From: Clarireedia homoeocarpa
Taxonomy: Eukaryota; Ascomycota; Leotiomycetes; Helotiales; Rutstroemiaceae
Length of the DNA stretch: 64,000 nucleotides
Assembly: GCA_001465935.1 (NCBI GenBank)
Contig: LNKV01000028.1
Location: 248,001 to 312,000 of the forward strand
Reading direction: 5' to 3'
The notes below the pieces were generated by a model. It saw only the letters and a list, made by a program, of their open reading frames with translations. It was not told where the DNA came from and did no database searches. This document shows positions 44,401-55,998 of the stretch, piece by piece; positions within the stretch are counted from its first letter, which is position 1; each line of letters opens with the position of its first letter. Both the position numbers and the translations under genes were made by a program.

Positions 44401-47400
44401 GGCGCCCAAGAAGGCCAACAATCAGCACTGTATTTGACAACAGTGAGGTGGCTTCCCCGAATATGACGAAAAGACAGCTGGGAAACCGAGTATTGGAAAT
44501 GTATACAGAGCTGCTGTGTGAAAAAGGAAGCACTACTAATATCCGTAAATTTGCTAGAACAGTAACGAACAAGGTATGTCCTGGCTCACGTATTAGATTC
44601 TGAGTTTTAACACAATCAGTGGCTTCTTCATCTTTTGACAGAGGATGACCCGCAGGTGGTCGTCCTAGGCTCAAAGATCCTAGCCCGACTCTTGGTTGTT
44701 CATGGATCTAGCTATGCATCAAAGTTTTCAGGCAAGACAGGTGGCTTCACTATCATGCGGCATCGTTTAAAACGATGGTGGGACATTCCAACCTTGTGGC
44801 CCATATGCTTCAGCATATTGTTTGGTCATGACGTTGCTGAGGTTGACTTTGAGAGATCATTCGATTTATACAGCCTTCTGGACACATTTACCACGGGAAA
44901 ACCAATCTATCCTAATGCTCTACCCGTGATCACTAATATGCTACAACATGGATTGAAGGATGTACTTAGGAATCAAGATGATCCTGATTCTCCACTACAC
45001 GATAAAGGTAATGGGAAAGATATGCAGCCGCCGACAGAAAGTCCAACTGTTACTGGTCGTCATAGGTCCCTGTCGTTGACGAAAGAACTTGAGTCTCGCC
45101 GTAAGGTCATGTTTCCCGAGATTAAGAACTTAAGCTGACTTCCGACAGAAACTCAACAGCCCAAAAAGGAGCGCCTGGCAGAACAGGTCATCATTTTGCA
45201 TACAGTAATCAGATTTCTCGCTGACATCCACGGCAAATCCCAAGATTTTAGAGACTTCGCCCTATCCTCGGACTATGTCAGACTTCTGCTTGCTGTCCTC
45301 TTTCCTGTCATCGTTAGTGCTGATGCAGTTAGTGCAGAAACAGAGCTTAATTCGCGCGATTCTGCATTAACGTTTGAGGGTGATGATGTCATGATTAGGC
45401 CTGTCTCCAGAGTATCGAATTTGCCTCCGCCCATTGTGCGAACCTCGACCGTGGAGACTCAACTTCCACCAAGCCCAACGGCACCAAGGGCGAAGCCTTT
45501 ACGCAGAGGGTCATCCTTCATTTTGCTAACTTCTCGGCCATCTGAGTATGGCCCGTCGTCAGCTAGGTTGAACTTGGTCATGTCCCCCAAGAAGCGGATT
45601 GCTGCACAGAAAGTTAGTAACGCCATAGTTGAAGGACTTTTGGAACTGGTTGTAGGTGTGTTCATTGATCAAGTCATGGCGAGAAAAGAATTCCCCGGCT
45701 TCGGGTTGTTTCTCAAAGTTCCTCCGGGATTTCAAGAGCATCAAGCATACTTTGAGTCATACATACTACGAAATATGATCTCTCAGCTCGGAACCACCAT
45801 TCAATTGAACCAGAAATCACTTTGGGAGCCTCGCCTTATTCAGAACATGGCTCGCTTTATCCTACATATCGGGGAAGCGGTTTTCGAGGGTTGGTTTCTG
45901 GGCGGAGCCGAGGTTCTTTTGGATTTCGCAGGGACAATTCTTGAGTACTTGGAACGTCCAGAAATCTCCAAAATCAAGAGTGTGCGACTTTGTAGTCAAG
46001 CTATCACGTCCATCAAGGGGGTCTTCCTTAGGGTTGTCCTTCTGAGATTGTCTGAACTCGATGTTCCGGATGCGTCTGAGTCTGAAGCTCTGGATTTCAT
46101 GGATAAGCTGTTATATTGGCAGACTGTGGTCTTATCTGCTGAAGTTACGGAAGATACCTATCTTAAGCTACTTTGTTATCAGCTTTATGTCAAACTGGTT
46201 GATGCGAAAGAAAGTATACGTCTAGCTGCTGCAAATATCTGGCGTATAATACTTGTGCAAAAGCCTGAAGAGACTTCTATCATGCTCCGCCATGCTATGC
46301 CAAGTGAGCATAAACATTTAGACTCTGGTTTCAAGAGACTCACCGAGTTGGACAATGACACCTTTGTGGAATGGGTCCATGATCATAGACTAGAGCTTGA
46401 TGCTCTATTTTTCGGAGCCATGTCGCGTGCATGGGATGATTTTGTCAACTCTGAAAACGAGAAGACGGAGGAAACTTTGAAAAGTCGCGTTGTAAAACGA
46501 CGGGAAAAGCTCAAACAATGGCATGCCGAGGACCTCAACGAAGAGGATATACTGTTCCGTCATGATCTTGCTTCAAACCTATGGATGAAGAATATCTATG
46601 CATCCGAACATCTCAAGCACCAAAGAGCGCAGCAAGACCAACAGGATAATTTCACTTTCCTCGTTTCGACTTTCTCAAAAATGGACCGGGAGCTCCATAG
46701 ACCATGTGCGGTATTTGATCAAGGATTGCCTACTAAATGGAAACTAGATCGTACTGAAGGTCGCAACCGCATGCGCTTACGCATGCTGCCCGATCGCACC
46801 GCTTCAACCTATGACTACCAACCCAAGCGTAGAACCACGGAATCAAATTCAAATGATCTTCTACAGGTCAATACAAAAGTTGCATCAACCGAACCAACTC
46901 AGAATCCCGATACAACACCAAATTCTATGGTCCCGCCTGCTGACGCTTTCGTTGGCGAGAACGAAACTGGCGACACCACAAGAAACCTATCGGATGACGC
47001 TAGACCCACAACACAGAATGGAGTCGTCCCAGAAGAAGAGTTCGAGCTCGTTGATGACCCGAACGAAGCTGGCGATGGTGATGATGGGTATGAGGATAAG
47101 AACCGCAAGGTCATGCGCAGTCTCCAAAGAGGAGATTCGGTACAACATGTCTTCAATATCTCACGGATAGTTGGGCTTGAGGGTGTCGAAGGTCTGTTAA
47201 TCTTGGGTAAGGACTATCTTTATCTGATAGACAATGTCTTCCAGAGATCCGACGGAGAAATTGTTAATGTCACCATGGCTCCTACTGAAGAAAGGGACCC
47301 ATATTTGCAAATCATTGCTGGACAAGTACCAAGTGAAAAGCGGCCTAAGCCTGTCAGAACAGACCAGGAGTCTAGAAGTTGGAAGTGGAATGATGTTATC

Positions 47401-49596
47401 AGTATTTCCAAGCGTCGATTCCTATTTCGCGATGTGGCACTCGAGGTCTTTTTTACAGATGGGCGCAGCTATCTCCTAACTGCCCTCACCGCCGTTTCGA
47501 GAGATGATTTGTTTACAAAGCTCTCCTCGAAAGCGCCTCATACTAATGGCAGCTCAACATTACCCAACCCAGAAGATGGATGGCGCCTGGAATCTCTCAG
47601 AGTCTCTGAAGAGGCACCTGCTACATTTGGCTCTAAATTTGGCAACATTTTCAACTCATCCGCTTGGAACCCAGCCATGCGGCGATGGGCGAAGGGCGAA
47701 ATCTCAAATTTCCATTATCTCATGCTCGTTAATACCATGGCTGGTCGGACATTCAATGACCTTACACAATATCCGGTCTTCCCATGGATTCTGGCAGATT
47801 ACACCAGTGAGGAGTTAGATCTTAACAACCCTGCTTCATTCAGAGATCTGTCCAAACCGATGGGAGCACAACATAATTCCCGCCAAGAAGAATTCATTGA
47901 AAGATATAAGACACTTGGAGAGATGGACCCTACTTCGCCCCCCTTCCACTACGGGACGCATTACTCATCAGCCATGATTGTGTGTTCATACCTGATCAGA
48001 ATTGAACCTTTTGTACAAACATTTCTGTTACTACAAGGTGGGTCTTTCGACCACCCAGATCGGCTGTTCTATTCGATTGAAAATGCTTGGAATTCTGCTT
48101 CTAGAGACAACCGGAGTGACGTTAGGGAGCTTATACCGGAATTTTTCTATCTTCCAGAATTTCTGACGAACAAAAACAATTACAACTTTGGTCTCAGACA
48201 AGGAGGTGGAGGGGCTGTTGATACAGTTCAGCTTCCTCCCTGGGCCAAAGGTGATCCAAAAATATTCATTGCCAAGCATCGCGAGGCATTGGAGAGTCCT
48301 TACGTGAGTAAGAACTTGCACCAATGGATTGACCTTGTTTTTGGCTGCAAGCAACGTGGAGAGGCGGCGATTGAGAGCGTTAATGTATTCCATCATCTGT
48401 CCTATCATGGTGCCAAAGATCTTGACGCTATTACTGACAACTCGGAGAGAATGTCTACTATTGGGATAATTCATAACTTTGGTCAAACCCCTCATCAGGT
48501 ATTTTCGAGACCTCATCAAGCACGAGATGATCTGCGACACAAGCCAAAAAGACTCGACACTTCTGCGGGGTCTTTAACCCGACTACCATTTCCACTCATC
48601 GAAAGTCATGAACGAGTCGCGTCACTCATCTATTCGCCAAAACTAGATCGTCTTCTCTGCGCTACCGCATTTCGTCTCAATCTTCCACCTATTTATGACA
48701 AATACTTGGAGTGGGGATTTGCAGACAACAGCGTTCGCTTTTATTTCAACGACTCCAAAAAGCTTGCCGGTCTCTTTGAAAATCTGCATCAAGGCCAACT
48801 TTCGTGCGCAATGTTTGCCTCTTCCCAGACTCTTATCACAGCTGGCGAAGACTGCGTGCTCTCTGCACACACAATCATAACATCTCCATCCAAACCCGTG
48901 GACCTCCAACCTCGGTCCTCGCTCTTCGGCCACAAAACACCAGTCACGACACTGGCAGCCAGCAAATCATTCAGTACAATGCTTAGTGCATCATCTGACG
49001 GTGTTGTCATCCTATGGGATTTAAATCGTCTAGAATTTGTTCGTAAACTTACACATGGGCGACCAGTCGAATGTGCACGAATCAACGACGTGAGTGGCGA
49101 TATTATGCTCTGTCGCGGTCAAAAGCTTGCCCTCTATACTCTCAACGGCGATTTAATATTCGAGCAGAATGTTTGCATGGATTTTGGGCATGATGACTAT
49201 ATCCATAGTTGTGCTTTCTATGAAGGCACTGGAAATGAATGGTTGGAAAGTACACTGGTCTTCACTGGACACAAGCGCGGCATTGTGTGCATATGGAAGA
49301 AAATCGTAGGCAAAGAAAGCGGCAAATGGCAGTTAGAATTGGTGAAGAGGTTGGATCATGTAGATGGAACGAGGAGAGATGCGGGTGCGGCGGTTGGTCC
49401 TCATGGGAGAAGGGCCACAGCAAATGGAAATGTGGAATCGGGTATCACTTATATCCTGCCGATGGAGAAGGGGGTGTATACTGGAGATGAAGATGGGAGA
49501 GTAGTAAGTTTTGCACACCTGATACTGGTGATTGAGATAAAGTTACTAATTCTGGGGTTATAGTATGAATGGACGTTGGTGCAACGAGAACGATAA
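41465..49596 (+). CDS. BEACH-WD40 protein (Bph1 / LYST-neurobeachin family)
   Basis: Giant scaffold of the BEACH family acting in vesicle or vacuole trafficking, related to yeast Bph1 and Dictyostelium LvsA. Exons 41465-44123, 44170-44573, 44620-45100, 45149-49503 and 49564-49596 join to 2,643 residues. A concanavalin-like lectin domain is near residues 405-560 (GYTFTAWIFVDKFDPNAHTT). A PH-like domain precedes BEACH at ~1845-1985 (HVFNISRIVGLEGVEGLLIL). The BEACH domain spans ~2010-2300, with WAKGEISNFHYLMLVNTMAG, YPVFPWILADYTSEELDL and FHYGTHYSSAMIVCSYLIRI. C-terminal WD40 repeats run from ~2400 to the end (TLAASKSFSTMLSASSDGVV then ILWDLNRLEF). The terminal exon is 33 nt (YEWTLVQRER). Armadillo-like helices occupy the N-terminus. 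All four introns sit in or just after positions where the bare frames shift. Confidence 0.96.
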
Positions 49597-50313
49597 GAGA
49601 AAAAAAGTATTTAAGCGGACTCTGCTCGATTAATGGTAGAGAAACAACAGCATGGTGATTAAATCCAAAGCATGCAGGAGCACATAGAGACGAGCATGGG
49701 GCACAGTGCGCAGGCAAAGAGAGATGAGATGGGATGTCGATGAATAAACGATTCTGGGAGATGGGCGGTGGGGTGATGCTGGGCGGCGCTTTTTTCTTCT
49801 ATTGTGTATCCATGGAGCGTTATTTTCGTAGTGTGAATCTATCCTTGGCTTATTTATCCGTTATTAAGGGGAAGGGAGAGAAAAAGTAAAGGGTTGGGAA
49901 AATGTATACATGTATTTATTTATGTTAGACAGGAATATGAGAAAGATATCCATTTTATCTGATGTTCTTCGTCGGAGGCTGATTTGGTTTGATCTGAGAC
50001 CAATGATGACACTGCAGATGGAGCGAACCTGTCTTTCTTTTTGGCGATCTGTTGAGCTCGACAGAATCCCCTCAAATTTCGAAGGACAACCAGCTTGATA
50101 CCTATGTCCTTCAGTGAAGCAATTCACATGGTAGGACATTAAAATCTCGGGGTTTCCTCCACCTAAATCGGCCCGCCCAACTCCTCGCTTGTTGAACTTC
50201 TCCACGCATTTACCGACACAAAGAATTGAAGTCCCCTCACTCTTGCAAGACATATGGGAGCAGAGCTACAAAAGGTATTCATTCATCTGCGAAAAATGCA
50301 AAAGCTAAATCAT
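49597..50313. other. Spacer between BEACH gene and tRNA
   Basis: 3' flank of the BEACH gene. Antisense frames such as 50253-49864 (-) have no domain. No repeat of note. Confidence 0.6.
50292..50303 (-). terminator. RNA polymerase III terminator of tRNA-Glu
   Basis: On the minus strand TTTT then TTTTT follow the tRNA 3' end within 10-22 nt. T runs of four or more end Pol III transcripts. Confidence 0.7.
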
Positions 50314-50415
50314 TCCGAATCCGGGAATCGAACCCGGGGCTTCTCGGAACGTCTTCTTGCACATTGCGATGTGAGAATTGAAAGCGAGATATGTTAACCC
50401 CTACACTAATTCGGA
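50314..50415 (-). tRNA. tRNA-Glu(TTC) with an intron of about 31 nt
   Basis: Reads on the minus strand. Acceptor TCCGAAT pairs with ATTCGGA. The D arm follows as TAGTGTAGGGGTTAACATA. The anticodon stem TCTCG pairs with CGAGA across an intron; the loop begins CTTTCA, placing anticodon TTC at the canonical position. The T arm is CCGGG-TTCGATT-CCCGG, which also supplies the B box. The intron lies after the base 3' of the anticodon, the normal site for eukaryotic nuclear tRNA introns. Mature length about 71 nt before CCA. Confidence 0.95.
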
Positions 50416-51316
50416 TGTTGTATTGGTTGAAAGGAGGGGCCTTATTTAATAATATAAAGCAACTTTTTTTTTTTTGAACCAATTAACTAAATCATAAACG
50501 ACATTCAGATTTAATGTAACATCAAACACAAAACTCCCTTGTTCTATCAAAGCAACATGGTAATATTAGGCTTATCAAAGGGCTTCTGTCAGCCCCGGAT
50601 GCACTCACCGATTTCCATCAACCACCGAAAAGCTTGCAAGTTCTTCACATGCCACAATGAAAACGAAGCATGATTCCACCTGACATTGCAGTAGCCATGC
50701 TCCCACTTCTGGACTTCAACACAGCCTCAATGGCCTATTCTCTATATCCGGATATAGCATTCCTTCAACCCATCTGTAGATCCGAAGCTTATAATGAGGC
50801 TTACTTTGTATGCGGTGAGGACCCACATCTCGGGTGCTTGTTTGGGTTACTCTTCGCGGAACGAGAGTTGACTTCCACGATAGGATTTTGCATATACGAA
50901 GCAATTTGTAGTTTACATAGTGTGCTACTTGGCTCGCGATCATACAGGGCCATATGGTAGTACGTTGGCAGGTGGGCGAGATGCTCACGAAATACGAATC
51001 ATGGTTTGTTTTGAGCATTTATGTCGTATGTACCTGGACCAAGCTCGGTCCTGTGGCCCTGGTCTTGATAGCGAGCGCTACTCTCTGTTGAAGATACTTG
51101 ATATTATTCCAGAGTGTATAATCTATGAGCCTGCTCTATATAAAGTCCCGAATGCTGTGCTTCTTAAGCTGTCGTCATCGCAGTGCGTAACTTTACTTTC
51201 TGGATTGGCAAATTGAGCTCCAACAACCCTTCAATCATCTCTCTTGAGCTTGTTCATATTCTCGCATACTCATCGTCCTTTTCTTGGTTTTTAATCAAAG
51301 TGTATACGTTGCAATC
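50416..51316. other. Intergenic region, no supported gene
   Basis: The frames 50670-50960 and 50920-51216 (+) overlap each other and an antisense frame and have no recognisable domain. A 10-12-T run occurs near 50464. Otherwise ordinary sequence. Confidence 0.55.
51137..51144 (+). promoter_or_regulatory. TATA box upstream of the Cys-rich membrane protein gene
   Basis: TATATAAA lies about 175 bp before the ATG at 51317, followed by a CT-rich stretch. Confidence 0.4.
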
Positions 51317-52127
51317 ATGTGTTCCACCTTAACGAATTCATTCGCCCAAGGGCTTTGCTACGACTATAGCAATACATATGATCTCAACCAAATTGCCGGC
51401 TACTCCACTCTCCCTCTCTGCGTCACCAGCTTTCTTAGCTACGGGTGAGTTGCTCTTCCTTTCTGTGATTTACGTCTCCTACGTGCCATTAACCTACCAC
51501 AACTCCAGAATCCAAGACAACACCGTCTGTGGGATATCCGGCAAAGGAACCGAAACTGCATACGCATCATGTCTATGTTCCACATCCTTCAGCGAGCATC
51601 TTTTCTCCATCTCTTCATCTGTGCACCAGTTCTGCGATCAATCTACTCCGTACCCTTCTGAAATTGCTTCTAGCATCGTGGAGCAGTATTGCTTTACTTT
51701 AGCTGGTGGTTTTGTGACGACGATAGATGGGTCAGCCACCACGGTTGTTTCGACTCCTAACACTTATATTGCATCGGCGACTTCAACGTCTTCGGTATCC
51801 GTGTCAAAGGCGACAGACACGGTTACCATTACTGCATGCCCGGTCTCCACTGCTGCCATCTTGAAAGCGAGGGCGTATGAGAGGAGTGTGGACGCTCGTT
51901 ACTCAAATAACGCAGGAGTAGAAAAACGATGCGGCCGAGGATATGATGCTGTTATCGTGCTTCTCTTGCTCCATCTTCTGGTATGGATTGTCGGATTTGG
52001 GTGGTTGTTTAAACAGAAGAGAGCTAGTAGGGCTGGCAGCTGCAGACATGCTGATACGACGATGACAATGAAGAATTCCTTCGAGGAGTATAAAGATGGA
52101 AGCGAAAAAGCCGTGCAAAGTACTTAG
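51317..52127 (+). CDS. Cys-rich single-transmembrane protein (unrecognised)
   Basis: Exons 51317-51444 and 51509-52127 join to 248 residues. No signal peptide is seen. The first ~120 residues have eight spaced Cys (LCYDYSNTYDL, LPLCVTSF, NTVCGISGKG, SCLCSTSF, HQFCDQST, EQYCFTLAGG). A Ser/Thr-rich stalk follows (~115-165), then a basic stretch, then one strong transmembrane helix near residues 193-215 (AVIVLLLLHLLVWIVGFGWLF) and a charged cytoplasmic tail ending SEKAVQST. This layout suggests an extracellular Cys-rich head on a glycosylated stalk, a plan used by fungal wall sensors and receptors, but the head matches none that I know (not WSC, not a clear CFEM). With no signal peptide, the topology would have to come from the single helix or from an undetected upstream exon. 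Confidence 0.75.
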
Positions 52128-53420
52128 GGCTGAGATGAAGCTAGTGTGTGCCATTGAGGAGCTCCCTTGCTATTGTACAGGCACTAGCCAAATACTACCT
52201 ATCTTCTAGAAGGGGTAGACTTTACTGTCCAGCATCGTTATTCTCATGATGTGCATGCACTAATCAAAACATACAAGTTCATGAAATTTCCCTGTGGTCG
52301 CTTTCACGGTGTATCTTTCTACAGGAAAGATCTCGTCCTAGCTGGAGGTTTCGATTTCCTTGTTAATTTCTCTATCCCGAAACAAATTACTCTATGTCTT
52401 CAGGGCGCTAGATGAATAATCACTTGAGTCTGCTGTACACCCAAACTCACTCTTAGTGATTTTCAATTTCCAAATGTCCAATTCTGAGTCTTCAAAACGT
52501 ATACCTTACAAAGAGACCATTGCTAGGCTTTCCTCCAGAACTCCTAATGGCTTTCATAAGTAACCGCACGTAGGAAAATGTATTCACTTTACTGTCAGGT
52601 TTCGAACTGTGAGCCTACATCTGCGAACAGCTGTAGGAAATTTCCCGCAGCTGCGACAAAAACTATTTGACACTTCCTCCTCTTGTACAGGCTCTAAGCT
52701 TGCTTGTGTGAATAGTGCCTTAAGATCCAGTTATTCTCGTGTGCTATATGTCTATTTGCACATTAATTATGGAACAGAAATGAGTACCCAGATAGATCAT
52801 TTCTTTTTCCACGACTAAAGCCAGTTAAGTTCATCGAAACTATCTTACACTGGCCATGAGCTATATGAAGCGTTGTGACTTGAGCTTCACAAAAGAGGAC
52901 CTGCAATTGATGTTCCAAGGTCTTGTGATTTTATGGTTGCATAAGACTTAGACGCCACAGTGTCTCTAATTTTAAATGTCATTCATGCCACTGACATCTT
53001 ACACTTCCTGACACAACACACCCAGTAGTCTGTTATTTCAGATAGTCTTTGAAGAGCAATTGAAACGCGAAAGAGGCTTGAGAAGAAATTGGCAAGAAAG
53101 CACGGAATAAACCACAGTCAGATCACTGCAACAAGATGACCAGAGGCAGGAGATCTCTCAGCATACACCGCGCCCACAACCTCAACTATAAGTGTTGTAA
53201 GGCTGAAATACTAAGCACCATAGATCTCTCCACCCCGGGTTACGTTCATGAGCCTATTAAAAGACCAGTATCTGGCGTGCTCTGCGGTTGTTCACGCTGT
53301 CCATTGATGTAGAGCTCGTGGAATTTCGGTTGATTATCTCAACGCCCGTGTGAATAAAGTACAAACACAATTCATCAATCCCATAGCGTTCAAGTCATTC
53401 TTATCTCCCCACATGCGCTC
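52128..53420. other. Intergenic region, no supported gene
   Basis: 1.3 kb without a convincing open frame, tRNA or repeat. The frame at 52609-52818 (+) has no domain and no coding-like start. The last part is 3' flank of the complex I subunit gene. Confidence 0.55.
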
Positions 53421-53723
53421 TTATTCGTCATCGTAACCCGTTAAGGATTTTCTTGGAGTTGTAGGGACTGTGCGGATCCTGTTAGCAATTGCGATCTTCA
53501 CAGAAATTCCATCACGCCGTCTGTCCTAAAACGTACTTGGGTATGTCAACGGAATTTGCGGCCTCGGTTCATCTCCTAACGCTGAGCGTATTCTTGGTAC
53601 AGTCAAAAGAATGACTGGTCCTGCGCTTCCAACAGCTAACGAGAAGAAGATGGCAGGCTTTTCAATGGCTGCCCATCGGAGGTATCGTAGAGGTTGGGAG
53701 AAGAATCGTGGGGCGGCCGACAT
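53421..53723 (-). CDS. NADH:ubiquinone oxidoreductase 9.5 kDa subunit (fungal complex I)
   Basis: A small accessory subunit of mitochondrial complex I. Exons 53723-53537 and 53467-53421 join to 77 residues. The N-terminus MSAAPRFFSQPLRYLRWAAI and a single membrane segment (FFSLAVGSAGPVILLTVPRI, ~25-45) followed by GDEPRPQIPLTYP-IPTTPRKSLTGYDDE match the Neurospora 9.5 kDa protein pattern. The acceptor used is the second CACAG (at 53468-53469). The first one, 11 nt earlier, would shift frame and destroy the conserved GYDD end. The gene is divergent from wbp1 with 295 bp between start codons. It was not visible as one open frame because of the intron. Confidence 0.88.
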
Positions 53724-54018
53724 TTTGCCTGCTAATATCAGTTGGACTTTCAGCACATCTGCGACTGAATGAACTTACTTGCGTAAACACCTATACCTTT
53801 GTTGGGAAATTCAAGCCTAATTGTTCTCGTGCATGTGAATGTCGAAGCTTCAATTTCGCCGTTGATGTTGCGAAGTGGAAGCATCACGTGCAGCTATCTG
53901 ACGCTAATCGGTATCCCTGTCGCCGCGGGAAACTCTTGGCATTGCATACGTTTCCTAAAGCTCGAAGCCGCGCAATCGACAACTTCGAGAGAGAGAATAT
54001 CAAACTCGACCACAACGA
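53724..54018. promoter_or_regulatory. Divergent promoter of complex I subunit and wbp1
   Basis: The 295 bp between two opposing start codons. Plus-strand open frames here (53708-54095) overlap the promoter and the wbp1 start in other frames, so they are shadows. No TATA seen. Confidence 0.4.
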
Positions 54019-55612
54019 ATGATGAGGTGGTTTCTTTCTTTTCTATTGCTGGGCTTGCTCGGCGTCGTCTCAGCTCTGAGCTCCAGTGGAAATAAGTTAT
54101 TGGTTATATTGGAGGAATTGTCAGAGAAATCGAAATACTCGAAATACTTTGGGGATCTTGAGGGTAAGTAGCTATTTGTGGTAAATATCTGCCATTGAAA
54201 CCTTGTGTCGCTGACATGGGAATGTGAACAGGACGAGGATATAAATTGACCTTTGAATCTCCTAAAAACGAAAAATTAGGACTATTTGAACTGGGCGAAC
54301 GAGCTTTCGACCATGTTCTCATTCTACCAGCTAAGTCAAAGGGTATAACTCCCCCGCCTGACAAATTTCACCATAGCTTATGTTCGGCAGGATTGGGACC
54401 AAACTTGACCCCTAAGCTTCTCCTTGACTTCATCAACAAGGGCGGAAACATTCTGTTGACTCTTTCGTCAACTCACCCCACCCCCACTGCGCTCGTCTCT
54501 CTACTCCTCGAGCTCGACATCCACCTGCCCACCGATCGTAATACTCTTGTCGTCGATCACTTTAATTATGATACGTTGAGTGCGCCGGATAAGCATGATG
54601 TTGTTCTCCTGCCACGGCCAGACGCTATTCGGCCAGATGTCAAGAACTTTTTCCGTGGCAATGGTAAAGGCGGGGAAGTCATTGCATTCCCAAGAGGTGT
54701 AGGACAAACACTAGGCAACACTAGCCCATTGTTGACCCCTCTCCTTAGAGCTCCAAGAACCGCATACTCATACAATCCCAAAGAAGATGTTGAAGCCGCT
54801 GAGGATCCTTTTGAGGTGGGGCAGCAGTTGTCGCTCATCACCACAATGCAGGCAAGGAACTCTGCAAGATTTACCGTCATTGGATCATCGGAAATGTTGG
54901 AGGACGTATGGTTCAATGCTAACGTCAAGCGAAGCATTGGCATGGGAGGTGTTGGGACTGACGTCAAGGAAGTCCAGACTTCCAATCAAGCTTTCTCCAA
55001 AGAAGTAACTGGCTGGACATTCAAGGAGATCGGAGTTCTAAAGGTCGAAAGCATCAAGCACTACCTTCATGAGGGCGGTGTGAAAAGCAATGATACCAAC
55101 CCCAAGATCTATAGAATCAAAAATGACGTGGTAAGTCAGACTATACACACAAACTTTGCTTTGCTCTAACAATTGTCAAGACATACGAAATTGAACTTTC
55201 TGAATGGTCCTGGGACAAATGGGTGCCATTTGTTCCACCACCAGGAGATGTTCTACAGCTCGAATTCTCCATGCTTTCTCCCTTCCATCGTCTCGTTCTT
55301 CAACCATCTACTCAGACTGCCCACTCACAAATCTACACCACTAGCTTCAAGCTCCCTGACCAACATGGAATCTTCAACTTCAAGGTCAACTATAAGAGGC
55401 CATTCCTCACAAACATTGAGGAGAAGAACACAGTCACTGTTAGGCATTTCGCTCACGACGAATACCCTAGAAGTTGGGCCATTAGCGGAGCCTGGCCATG
55501 GATTGCTGGAATCGGTGCCACGGTCACAGGTTGGCTGGCATTTGTTGCTCTTTGGTTGTGGAGCAAGCCTGTACCATTGAAACTGACGACTAGCGGGAAA
55601 AAGGTTCAGTGA
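54019..55612 (+). CDS. WBP1: Oligosaccharyltransferase subunit Wbp1 (OST48)
   Basis: Non-catalytic subunit of the ER oligosaccharyltransferase that N-glycosylates proteins. Exons 54019-54163, 54232-55130 and 55181-55612 join to 491 residues. Two adjacent ATG codons (54019 and 54022) begin the signal peptide (RWFLSFLLLGLLGVVSALSS). LLVILEELSEKSKYSKYFGD is the usual OST48 start. The C-terminal transmembrane helix is WPWIAGIGATVTGWLAFVALWLW, and the protein ends in KKVQ, a dilysine ER-retrieval signal (KKxx). Lengths and topology agree with fungal Wbp1. The two internal introns are in regular positions and keep frame. Confidence 0.95.
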
Positions 55613-55998
55613 TAGATTACACTGGCTGAAAGATGTTAATTGTATGATAAAATTAAAAGTGTATACGGCGGTTTAGATGGCAAATCACCATTTTAGGGTC
55701 AACGATTTATCAGACGCGGCATTGCGTTTGGAACAAGCTCCATAATTTCACCTACCATCTTTAAGCCAGCGCTCAAAAACAGTATTTTGGTTCATCTCCG
55801 GTCTCCACTGCGGTCTCCATTGGTATTATATGTATTATCTCCTTCGACAGTAACGACTCTGTATGCAAATATGTATATCCTAAGTTCCCTTTCGAGTTCG
55901 CCTAATGTAGATAGAACTCCAATTCCCTAAAATCATAACTCCACTACCAGCAAAAAGACGGCATTCAAAGTAGGACGAGGTGCTTTGTTTGATCATAC
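55613..55998. other. Convergent intergenic spacer
   Basis: 3' flanks of wbp1 and the unknown gene 55999-57164. AT-rich with no structure worth naming. Confidence 0.6.

Noticed and set aside
50670..51216. Two overlapping plus-strand ORFs upstream of the Cys-rich gene
   Set aside because: They overlap each other and an antisense ORF, have no domain, and lie where the promoter is expected.
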